From: a virus
IMG/VR virus record: IMGVR_UViG_3300024495_000015
Span: 1-64,000 of that record
Length of the DNA: 64,000 nt
Strand: one strand, 5' to 3'
Below the pieces are notes generated by a model. It was not told where the DNA came from and ran no database searches. It saw only the letters and a list, made by a program, of their open reading frames with translations. Position 1 is the first letter of the stretch; every line of letters begins with the position of its first letter. Of the stretch, positions 1-6,923 are shown piece after piece. The translations under genes were made by a program, and so were the position numbers.

Positions 1-1
1 A

Positions 2-319
2 GAAGCAACAAAGAATAAGTTTAAAATTAAAATCAAACAAGTTAAACCTGTTCTCCATTATGTGATGGCAGAAGCAGGTCATATTGATATTTTTGAATAC
101 TCAGCAGAAGGAACAAGATTAGTTGCTCAAGTTGATAATGTTGAACAGTACATTAGAGACCAAATAGAGCAAAACACACTTTACGAAATTGAAAATAAAG
201 TAATCATTGATGAACCAATAAAAGATAAGTTCACAAAAGAAGGACAAGAAAGATTCAAACCTCTCTATGCCCCTCCTAAAAAGATTGCTAAAAAATTATC
301 TGCTCGCTTGTCTTTTTGA
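2..319 (+). CDS. Hypothetical protein, partial at left edge
   Basis: This is the only convincing plus-strand gene. The frame is open from base 2 without a stop, so the start lies outside the window; the first internal GTG-ATG pair is at 62-67. The visible part is 105 residues, acidic in the middle and Lys-rich near the end. I do not recognise a family. Its last 24 bases overlap the convergent nuclease gene, so it marks a strand switch. Confidence 0.6.
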   Translation, partial: EATKNKFKIKIKQVKPVLHYVMAEAGHIDIFEYSAEGTRLVAQVDNVEQYIRDQIEQNTLYEIENKVIIDEPIKDKFTKEGQERFKPLYAPPKKIAKKLSARLSF

Positions 320-736
320 TTCCAATAGAGAAAAATCTTTCTTTTTAGTTCCACCATCATATTCCCAAGCATATCCTTCATCAATCATCATTTGATTAAC
401 TGATTTCTTTTTATTGACTGCGGATACTTCAGCATCTCCAATAAACAAATGTCCCAGAATTCTTCCGTACTTTTCGGTAGAATCTGGGAGTTCTGTTTTA
501 ACAATAATATCAGTTTGTCCATCTAACTTTTTCTTGAGCCATTCTTTAACTTCAAGACCAAGTGCTTTTTCTTTTGCATCAGTTGTTCTGCTCTCTGGGG
601 TATCGACACCAGCAAGACGAATTCTTTTTTCTAAACTTATATCAAACCCTAAATCTATTGACGCATCTATTGTATCACCATCTACAACTTTTAAAACTGA
701 TTTAATCCTATAAATGTATGGGTCTTTATCTGCCAT
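296..736 (-). CDS. Staphylococcal nuclease-like (thermonuclease) protein
   Basis: 146 residues with the whole SNase catalytic pattern: Asp21 in VVDGDTID, Arg40, Asp45 and Glu48 in RLAGVDTPE, and Arg92 in EKYGR. These match the Asp/Arg/Asp/Glu/Arg set of staphylococcal nuclease. The family makes Ca-dependent cuts in DNA and RNA. No signal peptide is visible, so it should act in the host cytoplasm, for example in host DNA breakdown (inference). The gene is convergent with the left-edge gene and overlaps its 3' end by 24 bases. Confidence 0.88.
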   Translation of the reverse strand: MADKDPYIYRIKSVLKVVDGDTIDASIDLGFDISLEKRIRLAGVDTPESRTTDAKEKALGLEVKEWLKKKLDGQTDIIVKTELPDSTEKYGRILGHLFIGDAEVSAVNKKKSVNQMMIDEGYAWEYDGGTKKKDFSLLESKRQASR

Positions 737-740
737 TTAT

Positions 741-1331
741 TTAATTTGATTTACTCTTACTATATATTCTTCCCTGAACCCATCCACATTCAGGAACTTC
801 ATTACGACCAAAAAGTCTTTCAACTTCACCATCATTCCACCACTTTCTCCCAGTCATATAATTTTTTCTTTTGTCCTTGAATTCTTGGGAACGAACTGCT
901 CCTTTCTTATTTTGTGGTAGTTTTTCTATATGTTCCTTTGTTTTTTTCTTACCAGATAAAGCATTACTTATGTTTTCTCTATGAGATTTTGAAGCAGTCT
1001 TACCATAAAAAGGGTGATTTATACCACTCATCCTCAAACTATGAGATTTCTTTTGTTCTTCACTAATAATCTTACCAGAAGTTCCCTCACCACCATCAGT
1101 AAGGTTTCTCAAAATCCCAGTCCCATTATCTTTTCTACCATAAACAGCAATCATATAAATTTCGTGTTTGATTGCCTCTTGTTCTGTTAGATTTCTTTTT
1201 AGATATATTATTCTATCTTTACTTGGTAAAGGTACAATTCTTTTTTTAACATACAATCTAAACCCTTTACCTTTACCGATGTAATAAGGTGTTCCGTCTT
1301 CCCGCAAGTATGCGTAAGTATAATATTCCAT
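741..1331 (-). CDS. GIY-YIG homing endonuclease with NUMOD3-like motif
   Basis: 196 residues. The N-terminus carries a GIY-YIG-type core: YAYL (residues 6-9), then YYIGKGKGFR (16-25) with a likely catalytic Arg, then a Glu in an IKHEIY helix and the NLTDGGEG turn common in phage members. The middle (GINHPFYGK followed by SH..N.S) is a NUMOD3-like DNA-binding motif. It is free-standing, Lys-rich and ends in a WWNDG module. It lies 4 bases upstream of the nuclease gene and has its own late promoter motif. Free-standing homing endonucleases of this type promote their own spread between related phages. Confidence 0.85.
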   Translation of the reverse strand: MEYYTYAYLREDGTPYYIGKGKGFRLYVKKRIVPLPSKDRIIYLKRNLTEQEAIKHEIYMIAVYGRKDNGTGILRNLTDGGEGTSGKIISEEQKKSHSLRMSGINHPFYGKTASKSHRENISNALSGKKKTKEHIEKLPQNKKGAVRSQEFKDKRKNYMTGRKWWNDGEVERLFGRNEVPECGWVQGRIYSKSKSN

Positions 1332-1353
1332 CTGCTTTGTTTGTGGTTATAGT

Positions 1354-1361
1354 TATTTATA
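1354..1361 (-). promoter_or_regulatory. T4-type late promoter (TATAAATA)
   Basis: An exact TATAAATA on the minus strand, 23 bases before the GIY-YIG start codon. This is the T4 late -10 consensus read by gp55-programmed RNA polymerase; a gp55 gene is present in this window. Confidence 0.65.
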
Positions 1362-1427
1362 CAAGAAAAGGAGCATTTCTGCTCCCAATCCTTTGCTTGA
1401 ATAACCACAAACAAGCACTAATATTTA

Positions 1428-1970
1428 TCATCCAAGAATAGAATCTCTCCACTCTTCACTCATATTCACCATAATTGCTTCTGCTGCTTCTGGTGTTTCA
1501 GCATATCCTTCATCAAGTAAGTGTGAGAGGATGATGTCGTAGAGGTCATATTGGTCAGAAAGTCCCTGCCTCTCAGCAGCATTTGACATTCTTCTTCTCA
1601 TATCCTCTCTTTTTCTTTTTTTAATTTCTTCTGGACTTATCTTAGATGCTTTTTTTTCTTGTTGAGATTGATAATATTTCCCGTGAAAACCCGAACCTCC
1701 AATACTTCTTGCAGTGGGTTTTCCTTTACCTCTCCTTTGTTTATGTGCTTGCTGCCTATTTTGATTTACACTCGTATCACCGGATCTAACAATCATATCC
1801 AATCGTCTTCTGTTTTTTGGACTTAATCTATCAATATGTCTTTTGTCACGAACATTCATTTTCTTCCAATCATCCATAGTATCATCAACTTTTGCTTCAT
1901 CAAGTTGCTGTTGATTTTCAACAACTTCCATATATGCTTCTTGAAGACTACGAAAATCTTGTGCGTCCAT
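1428..1970 (-). CDS. Conserved cyanophage-type hypothetical protein with N-terminal L-x-E-A motifs
   Basis: 180 residues. The N-terminus has two L-x-E-A sites, LQEA (residues 9-12) and LDEA (23-26), of the form cut by T4-type prohead proteases. The centre (70-125) is strongly basic (Arg, Lys, Gln); the C-terminus is an acidic helix ending near EEWRDSILG. It resembles the N-terminus of the 36324-37220 product, also L-x-E-A at residues 9-12. Function is not recognised; a virion-associated role is inferred from the processing-like sites. Confidence 0.65.
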   Translation of the reverse strand: MDAQDFRSLQEAYMEVVENQQQLDEAKVDDTMDDWKKMNVRDKRHIDRLSPKNRRRLDMIVRSGDTSVNQNRQQAHKQRRGKGKPTARSIGGSGFHGKYYQSQQEKKASKISPEEIKKRKREDMRRRMSNAAERQGLSDQYDLYDIILSHLLDEGYAETPEAAEAIMVNMSEEWRDSILG

Positions 1971-1996
1971 TTTTATGAATACTTTTTAGGTATTTA

Positions 1997-2209
1997 TTAG
2001 AATGGCAACTTGAACTTCTCAGTATTTAGTTTAGGAATAGGTAGTTTCTCAAATGCTTTATTAACTTGATTCTCTACGACTTTACCAACAAACTCTTCTG
2101 GATTGTTGAGGATTGCTTCCGCTTTCTTATAAGTCACATAAGCACCGTAACAAAGTGCTCCACTAATTGCCAGACTCGTTGCTGACAGAATGATTGCTAG
2201 ATTTTTCAT
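1997..2209 (-). CDS. Small membrane protein
   Basis: 70 residues with one hydrophobic segment at the N-terminus (about residues 3-24) and a soluble charged tail ending in Pro/Lys/Phe-rich sequence. It could be a membrane anchor or an uncleaved signal. Its start lies inside the 3' end of the next mini-gene upstream (47-base overlap), so the two are probably translated together. It lies downstream of the lysis-like genes; no family assigned. Confidence 0.65.
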   Translation of the reverse strand: MKNLAIILSATSLAISGALCYGAYVTYKKAEAILNNPEEFVGKVVENQVNKAFEKLPIPKLNTEKFKLPF

Positions 2210-2312
2210 CTTTCATTTCCTCGTGTGCTAATCGTAGTATGTAGTAAATTACATATGCAGTAAAGATAAGACCGCATCCCAATATTGTAACAACTCCCCA
2301 CGGAAAATCCAT
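2163..2312 (-). CDS. Small membrane protein (49 aa)
   Basis: 49 residues beginning MDFPWGVVTILGCG, with one clear transmembrane helix (about residues 5-27) and a charged, Ser/Asn-rich tail. Its ATG overlaps the stop of the upstream secreted protein in a TGATG junction, typical of translational coupling. It overlaps the next gene by 47 bases. One short helix near a lysozyme fits an accessory lysis protein, but this is only inference. Confidence 0.6.
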   Translation of the reverse strand: MDFPWGVVTILGCGLIFTAYVIYYILRLAHEEMKDEKSSNHSVSNESGN

Positions 2313-3058
2313 CAATACTTACCCTCAGTGCAATACTCAACTTTCTTATTTGGATAATAAGGATACTTACCTTCTTGTGGTTTCATCCATCCACATCCAA
2401 TTAACCAATCCATCGTCATTGGGGTAGGACGAATTTGTTCCCACAGAGGACCATTCGCACACATTTCTAACTTTTCTGCAGTCTGATTTGATTGCTCTTC
2501 TGCCCAGTTAGCATCTGCTTCCCAGGGAACAGCACGACTTTGCATCATTGATTCATAAGTTAATCTAGTTTGCTTCATTACCCATGCAGGTATTTCAGAA
2601 TCCTGATGTACCTGAGCCATAAAAGAAGTTTGTAGTCCACCACCCATACAATCTTGTACAGCGTGCCACCCTTCATGTCTCATTGTTCCCAGAAACTCTC
2701 TAGGATCTTTGAGAAGTTGTTCATTCACGAAGAAACGATTATAGTTTGGCTTATATAATCCTACTGTTCTTGGAGTAAAGTATCTTTCCGGTGCAACATA
2801 AACAGGAACATTTACACCATCAAGAGCAGTAATAATTCTTTTTAGTTCTTCTCTGAACGGGTCAAAATCTGGATTCTTTAGTAGTTCAGAATCCACTGTG
2901 AGTTTCTCTATACCCTCAGTGCATTCTAGGAGAATCATGCAACCCATTGCCTCTGCACTATAAGGTCTTACTGTTGGTTGCTTTGGTTCCAGTGATGATG
3001 CAATAGCAGGAAATGCTAAGGATAAAACTAAACCAACTGAGGTGAACAACTTTTTCAT
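2312..3058 (-). CDS. Secreted HExxH-type metallopeptidase-like protein
   Basis: 248 residues from the ATG at 3058, chosen because it overlaps the upstream stop in ATGA. The N-terminus (MKKLFTSVGLVLSLAFPAIA) is a clean signal peptide, so the product should reach the periplasm. RHEGWHAVQDC contains HEGWH (about residues 128-132), a zincin HExxH motif. Several Cys suggest disulfides. The HExxH and export are seen; peptidase activity is inferred, and the third zinc ligand is not certain. A role in envelope damage would suit the neighbouring lysozyme. Confidence 0.7.
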   Translation of the reverse strand: MKKLFTSVGLVLSLAFPAIASSLEPKQPTVRPYSAEAMGCMILLECTEGIEKLTVDSELLKNPDFDPFREELKRIITALDGVNVPVYVAPERYFTPRTVGLYKPNYNRFFVNEQLLKDPREFLGTMRHEGWHAVQDCMGGGLQTSFMAQVHQDSEIPAWVMKQTRLTYESMMQSRAVPWEADANWAEEQSNQTAEKLEMCANGPLWEQIRPTPMTMDWLIGCGWMKPQEGKYPYYPNKKVEYCTEGKY

Positions 3059-3255
3059 TCGTTCCACCATCCTTCTTCTTTGTGTATCCAGACTTTCAAA
3101 TCTTTTACATACTTTCTCAAGATCTGGGCCTGCTCTTCATGCCAAAAATCACCCGTCTCCATGTGAAGACGGGTGTGATTATCTATAGCTTTGAGTATTT
3201 GGTGGATGGGAGCATTCCAACACTCTCGTTTTGGAGTGTTCCATTCTCTTGGCAT
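3055..3255 (-). CDS. Conserved hypothetical protein, Trp/His-rich
   Basis: 66 residues, MPREWNTPKRECWNAP then a charged helix (HMETGDFWHEEQAQILRK). Trp and His are over-represented. The stop overlaps the start of the secreted metallopeptidase-like gene in ATGA. No membrane segment or known domain; a small soluble protein of unknown role. Confidence 0.7.
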   Translation of the reverse strand: MPREWNTPKRECWNAPIHQILKAIDNHTRLHMETGDFWHEEQAQILRKYVKDLKVWIHKEEGWWNE

Positions 3256-3350
3256 TGGTATGTAAATGTGTAAATTTGATTATCACTTAAAAAATCAGTT
3301 TGACATAAGTTAGGTCCAACTAACACATGACCAACAATAGTCAAAGTCAT
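3183..3350 (-). CDS. Small hypothetical protein (55 aa)
   Basis: Frame from ATG 3350: MTLTIVGHVLVGPNLCQTDF then a Gln/Asn/Thr-rich part. It overlaps the next gene by 73 bases, which is long, but the first 35 residues look protein-like and the space is otherwise empty. No function recognised. Confidence 0.45.
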   Translation of the reverse strand: MTLTIVGHVLVGPNLCQTDFLSDNQIYTFTYQCQENGTLQNESVGMLPSTKYSKL

Positions 3351-3358
3351 GAATTCAA

Positions 3359-3481
3359 TCATTTTTTCTTTCCACCATTCTTTGCTTTTTTAGCGTTAGC
3401 ATTACCAGAGTTTTGCTTTTTGTTGTTAGAAGATCCAGCACCGCCAGAACCTTTTTTACCTTTATTTGCAGACTTAGACAT
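3359..3481 (-). CDS. Lys/Gly/Asn-rich basic peptide (40 aa)
   Basis: 40 residues, MSKSANKGKKGSGG through NAKKAKNGGKKK, nearly all Lys, Gly, Asn, Ser and Ala: disordered and very basic. ATG 3481 overlaps the stop of the holin-like gene (TAATG), which supports real coupled translation. It may bind nucleic acid or anionic envelope polymer; unproven. Confidence 0.55.
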   Translation of the reverse strand: MSKSANKGKKGSGGAGSSNNKKQNSGNANAKKAKNGGKKK

Positions 3482-3825
3482 TATGCTCCACCTGTGCGAG
3501 GTTGTACTTGACCTTCCAGAACTTCTACTCTTTCTTCAAGAGTTGGTTCCGATGCGGAAACTTCGGGAGTAGGTAGTTCAGGAAGAGATTCTACAACCTC
3601 TTCTCTTTTTGTCTCATCCTTTTTTTCATCATCATCACCACCCTTCTTCATTGTGTTAATACCAAAGGTTGCAGCAGATGCGGTGAAAACAGTAGCAATG
3701 AAAGTGGGGTCCATCTTAGATAGAGCACCAGCATAACTAGCAGTAAGGAGAGCAGCAGACCAACCCAAAATCGCAATGCGTATAACAGTACTCATACACT
3801 TTTCCTTTTTAGTTTGTGTTTCCAT
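3481..3825 (-). CDS. Holin-like membrane protein with two possible starts
   Basis: 114 residues from ATG 3825, or 104 from ATG 3795. Two hydrophobic segments (about residues 14-34 and 42-58 of the long form) are joined by a short turn, then comes a long charged tail rich in Lys, Asp and Glu. Both starts have Shine-Dalgarno sequences (AAAGGA and AAGGA). The gene follows the lysozyme gene with 18 bases between, the usual place for a holin. Size, topology and context fit a holin; no sequence family is claimed. Confidence 0.6.
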   Translation of the reverse strand: METQTKKEKCMSTVIRIAILGWSAALLTASYAGALSKMDPTFIATVFTASAATFGINTMKKGGDDDEKKDETKREEVVESLPELPTPEVSASEPTLEERVEVLEGQVQPRTGGA

Positions 3826-3843
3826 TTGTTCCTTTGTGTGAGG

Positions 3844-4515
3844 TTAACCTTTTTTCCAAGCTTCACCTTCTGCTTTTCTTCTACGAGCAAGTCCTGCTTC
3901 TACATTTGAACCAGGATTACGATAGAGGAATAACGCATCAGGAACCAAGTCCCATTCTTTATTCTTCAAGCGTTTAGTAATAGTATTAAAGTTATCACCA
4001 CCGTAAAAACCGGCACCAAGATTATAAGCAAAGCTGAGCAGAGCGCCTCTTTTTCCATCTGACATTTCACTCCAATAAGGGATTTTTCTTAATGCAGGAA
4101 GAAACTCTTTCTTACACTGCTCAATTAAAAGTTCATCTGCTTCCGCCTGAGTGAGTGTATCTCCCATATGGAACGCTGAACCATCTTTCTTACGGGTTGA
4201 ACCCCAACCAATCGTGATTGGAAGTCCTCCAGTAAGAGGATCGGGATATGCTTTTAGATGACATCCCTCAAACTCTTTGATTAATTTGAGTCCCATCATT
4301 GGAACATCATCACCACCAACTACAGGTGCTGCAGCAGCGGGAGTGGATGCTGGTGCAGCACTAGTCTTTTTTCCTCTGTAAATCTCCGCCCAATCAATAT
4401 TATCTTCTAGATATTTGACTGGGAGATTATCTTCCAACCACTGAACTGCTTTAACATGATTAGGATTCTTCTCGTCATAGAATTTGAAGAAGTTATGAAG
4501 ATCGATTCTTGCCAT
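3844..4515 (-). CDS. Phage endolysin, GH24-type lysozyme with N-terminal module
   Basis: 223 residues. Residues 1-47 form a module (DLHNFFKFYDEKNPNH...) nearly identical to the N-terminus of the C39-like peptidase upstream. An Ala/Pro linker (51-66) follows, then the lysozyme domain: LIKEFEG with the likely catalytic Glu83, then KAYPDPLTGG and TIGWGST, as in phage muramidases of family GH24. It cleaves the glycan strands of peptidoglycan. There is no signal peptide, so release through a holin is expected. Start ATG 4515 has GGAG 7 bases upstream. Confidence 0.87.
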   Translation of the reverse strand: MARIDLHNFFKFYDEKNPNHVKAVQWLEDNLPVKYLEDNIDWAEIYRGKKTSAAPASTPAAAAPVVGGDDVPMMGLKLIKEFEGCHLKAYPDPLTGGLPITIGWGSTRKKDGSAFHMGDTLTQAEADELLIEQCKKEFLPALRKIPYWSEMSDGKRGALLSFAYNLGAGFYGGDNFNTITKRLKNKEWDLVPDALFLYRNPGSNVEAGLARRRKAEGEAWKKG

Positions 4516-4600
4516 TGTTGTCTCCGAAATACCGTTGATAAAGTTCGTTTGCTTCTAAATGCTTTCCGTTATTTGTAAGATCTTTAATCACCTTAAGCAT
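4493..4600 (-). CDS. Small hypothetical protein (35 aa)
   Basis: Fills the gap between the peptidase and lysozyme genes: MLKVIKDLTNNGKHLEANEL then YQRYFGDNN. An AAAGAAAG purine run precedes the ATG and the end overlaps the lysozyme start by 23 bases. It looks like a short helix-turn-helix-sized peptide; function unknown. Confidence 0.4.
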   Translation of the reverse strand: MLKVIKDLTNNGKHLEANELYQRYFGDNNGKNRSS

Positions 4601-4613
4601 CTTTCTTTTAAAA

Positions 4614-5285
4614 TTAATCGAAGATTCTTCCCCATCCATCGTTGCCTCCTGGACACCAACGGTGCTTAAGAACTGCTTTAGTATAAATGGTTTTCTTTCC
4701 GTTAGTTACAGGACCAGTGTAATTATCATTTAGTGATCCATATGGGTCATTAACATAGTACCCTTTTCCATCTGGTGTCTTGCCGATTACAACACACATG
4801 TGCCCACCAGTAGGTGCAGAAAGAGAACCCCTATGGAGTATGCCAATAACAACGGGCTTCCCAGCGTCCAGACTTTTATCGATATCAGCAAAAGATAAAT
4901 TGTAACTAAAGTGTGACTTAACACCATAACCTGCCAGAACCTTCGTCTGTACGGCATGGTCCGTTGTATCACCAATTGCGAATACTTTCTTAACATATTC
5001 ATCGTCGCCTTTGATACTGCCTGGCTTGAGGAAAGCAAGGCACATAGCACACGATGAAGAGTTGCAAGTTCTATGTGCATCTCTGTAGTTGTCTACTTGG
5101 TTGAAGTATGGAACTGCTAGAACTGCTGGTGTAGGGGGCTTAGTTCTAAAAATTCCAATCCAATCAGTTTCCGCATCATCTAAAAACTGAGAGGGAAGAT
5201 TATCTTCTAACCACTGGACCGCTGCAACATGATTTGAATTGCTATCATCATAAAACTTAAAAAAGTTATGAAGATCTAGGGTCAT
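4614..5285 (-). CDS. C39-like cysteine peptidase with the same N-terminal module as the lysozyme
   Basis: 223 residues. Residues 3-47 repeat the lysozyme N-terminal module (DLHNFFKFYDDSNSNH, AVQWLEDNLP). From residue 55 the domain reads as a peptidase C39-like (papain-like) fold: Cys in HRTCNSSSCAM (74 or 79), His162 in GGHMCVVIG and Asp180 in VNDPYG form a plausible catalytic set. Such enzymes cut peptide bonds; beside a lysozyme a peptidoglycan cross-link target is likely but inferred. It is the first gene after a late promoter at 5311. Confidence 0.75.
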   Translation of the reverse strand: MTLDLHNFFKFYDDSNSNHVAAVQWLEDNLPSQFLDDAETDWIGIFRTKPPTPAVLAVPYFNQVDNYRDAHRTCNSSSCAMCLAFLKPGSIKGDDEYVKKVFAIGDTTDHAVQTKVLAGYGVKSHFSYNLSFADIDKSLDAGKPVVIGILHRGSLSAPTGGHMCVVIGKTPDGKGYYVNDPYGSLNDNYTGPVTNGKKTIYTKAVLKHRWCPGGNDGWGRIFD

Positions 5286-5310
5286 GGATTATCTCTATAA
5301 ACACTGAGAA

Positions 5311-5318
5311 TATTTATA
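5311..5318 (-). promoter_or_regulatory. T4-type late promoter fused to a terminator
   Basis: Exact TATAAATA on the minus strand, 26 bases before the C39-like peptidase start. Its 5' end runs straight out of the U-tract of the upstream terminator (TTTTTTTATAAATA). Confidence 0.75.
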
Positions 5319-5321
5319 AAA

Positions 5322-5343
5322 AAAGCGCCCCTTTGGGCGCTTT
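5322..5343 (-). terminator. Intrinsic terminator after the peroxiredoxin gene
   Basis: AAAGCGCCC / GGGCGCTTT, a 9-bp GC-rich stem with a 4-base loop, followed by seven T on the minus strand. It sits 8 bases after the peroxiredoxin stop. Confidence 0.9.
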
Positions 5344-5351
5344 GATTATTT

Positions 5352-5879
5352 TCAAGCAGTAACAGTTTCTCGAACCGTAGATTTCACATAATCAAGAACC
5401 ACTTCTGGAGTAGTCGCTTCGTAAGGGTCGGTTTCTGCATTATCCCGCTGCCCATCCTCAACGAATAGTTTTTCGATGATTCCGTTATCCACGACTGCAG
5501 CATAACGCCAAGAGCGATCACCGAAACCAAGGTTAGACTTAGTGACAAGCATTCCCATAGAGCGTGTGAAATATGCATTGCCGTCTGGAATGAGTTTTAC
5601 ATTCTTGATGTTCTGATCTTGTGCCCAAGCATTCATCACAAACCCATCATTAACAGAGATGCAGTAAATAGCGTCGATGCCACTACCAACAAAGTCGTCG
5701 TATTTCTCTTCGAATCCAGGTAGCTGATAGGCACTGCAAGTAGGAGTGAAAGCACCAGGCAGACTAAACAGGACCACACGCTTTCCATCGAAAAGTTCTG
5801 CAGTTGTACGATTTACAAACTCTCCGTTCTCACGAAATACAAATTCAACTTGAGGAACTTGATATTGTTCTTTACGCAT
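5352..5879 (-). CDS. Peroxiredoxin (Prx5/AhpC-TSA family)
   Basis: 175 residues from ATG 5879; a longer in-frame reading to 5969 is the hli gene in another frame and is not used. LPGAFTPTC holds the peroxidatic Cys48 in the family's P-x-x-x-T-x-x-C setting, followed by LPGFEEKYDDF and a later Arg in RSWRYA. These enzymes reduce hydrogen or alkyl peroxides with thiols. It ends the light/redox cassette and would protect the infected phototroph from peroxide (inference). Confidence 0.9.
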   Translation of the reverse strand: MRKEQYQVPQVEFVFRENGEFVNRTTAELFDGKRVVLFSLPGAFTPTCSAYQLPGFEEKYDDFVGSGIDAIYCISVNDGFVMNAWAQDQNIKNVKLIPDGNAYFTRSMGMLVTKSNLGFGDRSWRYAAVVDNGIIEKLFVEDGQRDNAETDPYEATTPEVVLDYVKSTVRETVTA

Positions 5880-5890
5880 TTTAACCTCCA

Positions 5891-5998
5891 TCACCATACA
5901 CCAGGAATGATTTGACCAGTAAGGGTATAAGAACCCATTGCGGCAACAATACCAATCATTGCTGCCCAACCATTAATGCGTTCTGCGCGTTCGTTCAT
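5891..5998 (-). CDS. hli: High-light-inducible protein, short form (35 aa)
   Basis: [20 protein letters not shown] followed by a second half of the helix ending TGQIIPG. E-R-x-N-G-x-x-A-M-I-G is the chlorophyll-binding motif of the HLIP/CAB helix. One thylakoid-membrane helix; the protein binds chlorophyll or dissipates excess light near photosystem II. ATG 5998 overlaps the upstream stop in ATGA, and the stop lies 12 bases before the peroxiredoxin start. Confidence 0.88.
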   Translation of the reverse strand: MNERAERINGWAAMIGIVAAMGSYTLTGQIIPGVW

Positions 5999-6273
5999 TG
6001 TTTTTCTCCTTGATAAGAATGTTTTTGTTTAAGTTCAGGATTTGGTTGTGAAGGAACAACTGGGTTCCTTGATTTGTTTTTAATGACGATGAAAGCATCG
6101 TTTTGGTAAGATACAGTTCCAAATGGTTTTGCCCATTTTGGATTTGCATCTGGACTAGTAGGAGTTCCTGTGACTGCTACACCACCAATTTCAACTGAGA
6201 TATCATCATCTTTATCCCATCCAAGTGTTTCAAGAGCAATAGCAAATTGCCCTAGCATACCAGCAGTACTCAC
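5995..6273 (-). CDS. Hypothetical protein in the redox cassette
   Basis: 92 residues, soluble, beginning [21 protein letters not shown] central Gly/Val beta-like region ([12 protein letters not shown]) is followed by a basic tail. It overlaps ferredoxin upstream and hli downstream by 4 bases each (ATGA), so it is translated with them. Not recognised beyond cyanophage context. Confidence 0.65.
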   Translation of the reverse strand: MSTAGMLGQFAIALETLGWDKDDDISVEIGGVAVTGTPTSPDANPKWAKPFGTVSYQNDAFIVIKNKSRNPVVPSQPNPELKQKHSYQGEKQ

Positions 6274-6563
6274 AGATTTTCTTCCTGTTCAGTAAGGATC
6301 ACACAATCACTTGTGGGATAAGCAACGCAAGTGAGAACCCAACCTTCTGCTTGTTGATCATCATCAAGGAACGATTGTTCTTCGTTGTCAACGGTGCCAG
6401 AGATGAGTTTTCCAGCGCAGGCACTACAAGCACCTGCTTTACACGATGAAGGGAGGTCAACACCTGCCTCTTCTGCTGCTTCAAGAATGTACTGGTCATC
6501 AGCACATTCAATAGTGGTTTCTGTGCCATCAGGGGATTGGAGAGTGACATTAAAAACGGTCAT
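6270..6563 (-). CDS. petF: Plant-type [2Fe-2S] ferredoxin
   Basis: 97 residues from ATG 6563; this start overlaps the previous stop in TAATG and matches the beginning of ferredoxins, so the longer reading to 6578 is rejected. Cluster ligands are Cys41, Cys46, Cys49 (CKAGACSAC) and Cys79, the exact C-x4-C-x2-C...C spacing of the photosynthetic family. It carries electrons from photosystem I to soluble reductases. Phage copies are thought to redirect photosynthetic electrons during infection. Confidence 0.92.
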   Translation of the reverse strand: MTVFNVTLQSPDGTETTIECADDQYILEAAEEAGVDLPSSCKAGACSACAGKLISGTVDNEEQSFLDDDQQAEGWVLTCVAYPTSDCVILTEQEENL

Positions 6564-6649
6564 TAGTAAGTCTCGCAAATTTTTTCAACAGATGCTGCCA
6601 GTAATACAAAAAAGGCAACGGATGTTATTGTAAAGATAGTTGAAGTCAT
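6563..6649 (-). CDS. Mini membrane protein (28 aa)
   Basis: [20 protein letters not shown] then VEKICETY: one transmembrane helix with a short polar tail. Stop and ferredoxin start overlap (TAATG), which argues that it is translated. Size and shape recall the tiny subunits of photosynthetic membrane complexes, but no specific subunit can be named. Confidence 0.5.
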   Translation of the reverse strand: MTSTIFTITSVAFFVLLAASVEKICETY

Positions 6650-6658
6650 TGTCAACCC

Positions 6659-6868
6659 TCAGAAGATTCCGAAGAAGAGGTGCCCAGTGAGAGCATAAGA
6701 AATAGCGCCAGCAACAATGCCGACCATAGCCCAGCGTCCATTCATTTTCTCCGCTTTCTCTGCATAAGGTTCGATACCATAACGCTCAAGGGCTTCTTTG
6801 GTCATATACATCGCGGGTTCTTTGGCAAACATATTCATTTGCCCAAACTCGTTTTTTGTTACGGTCAT
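6659..6868 (-). CDS. hli: High-light-inducible protein, long form (69 aa)
   Basis: A soluble lead (residues 1-38) precedes AEKMNGRWAMVGIVAGAIS, the HLIP chlorophyll-binding helix with the E-x-x-N-G-R-x-A-M signature intact, then ALTGHLFFG. It is the first gene of the light/redox cassette and starts about 20 bases downstream of the predicted transcription start of a consensus promoter. Confidence 0.92.
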   Translation of the reverse strand: MTVTKNEFGQMNMFAKEPAMYMTKEALERYGIEPYAEKAEKMNGRWAMVGIVAGAISYALTGHLFFGIF

Positions 6869-6894
6869 TTTCGTTTATTACGAATTGTTACACA

Positions 6895-6923
6895 ATTATA
6901 TAGCAAAAATAAAGGGGTGTCAA
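6895..6923 (-). promoter_or_regulatory. Perfect consensus sigma-70 promoter
   Basis: TTGACA (6918-6923) - 17 bases - TATAAT (6895-6900), read leftwards. Both hexamers match consensus exactly and spacing is optimal. The -35 lies in the loop and descending arm of the terminator hairpin at 6913-6931. It should drive hli-petF-hli-peroxiredoxin early with host polymerase. Confidence 0.88.

Noticed and set aside
741-1331. Group I intron encoding the GIY-YIG enzyme
   Set aside because: No split gene on either side and no P/Q/R/S core seen; the gene is free-standing.
1208-1414. 68-residue minus-strand frame
   Set aside because: Overlaps the GIY-YIG gene start in another frame and spans its late promoter; Cys/Ile-rich without pattern.
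5880-5969. N-terminal extension of the peroxiredoxin gene
   Set aside because: It is the hli coding sequence in another frame; peroxiredoxins begin at the ATG at 5879.
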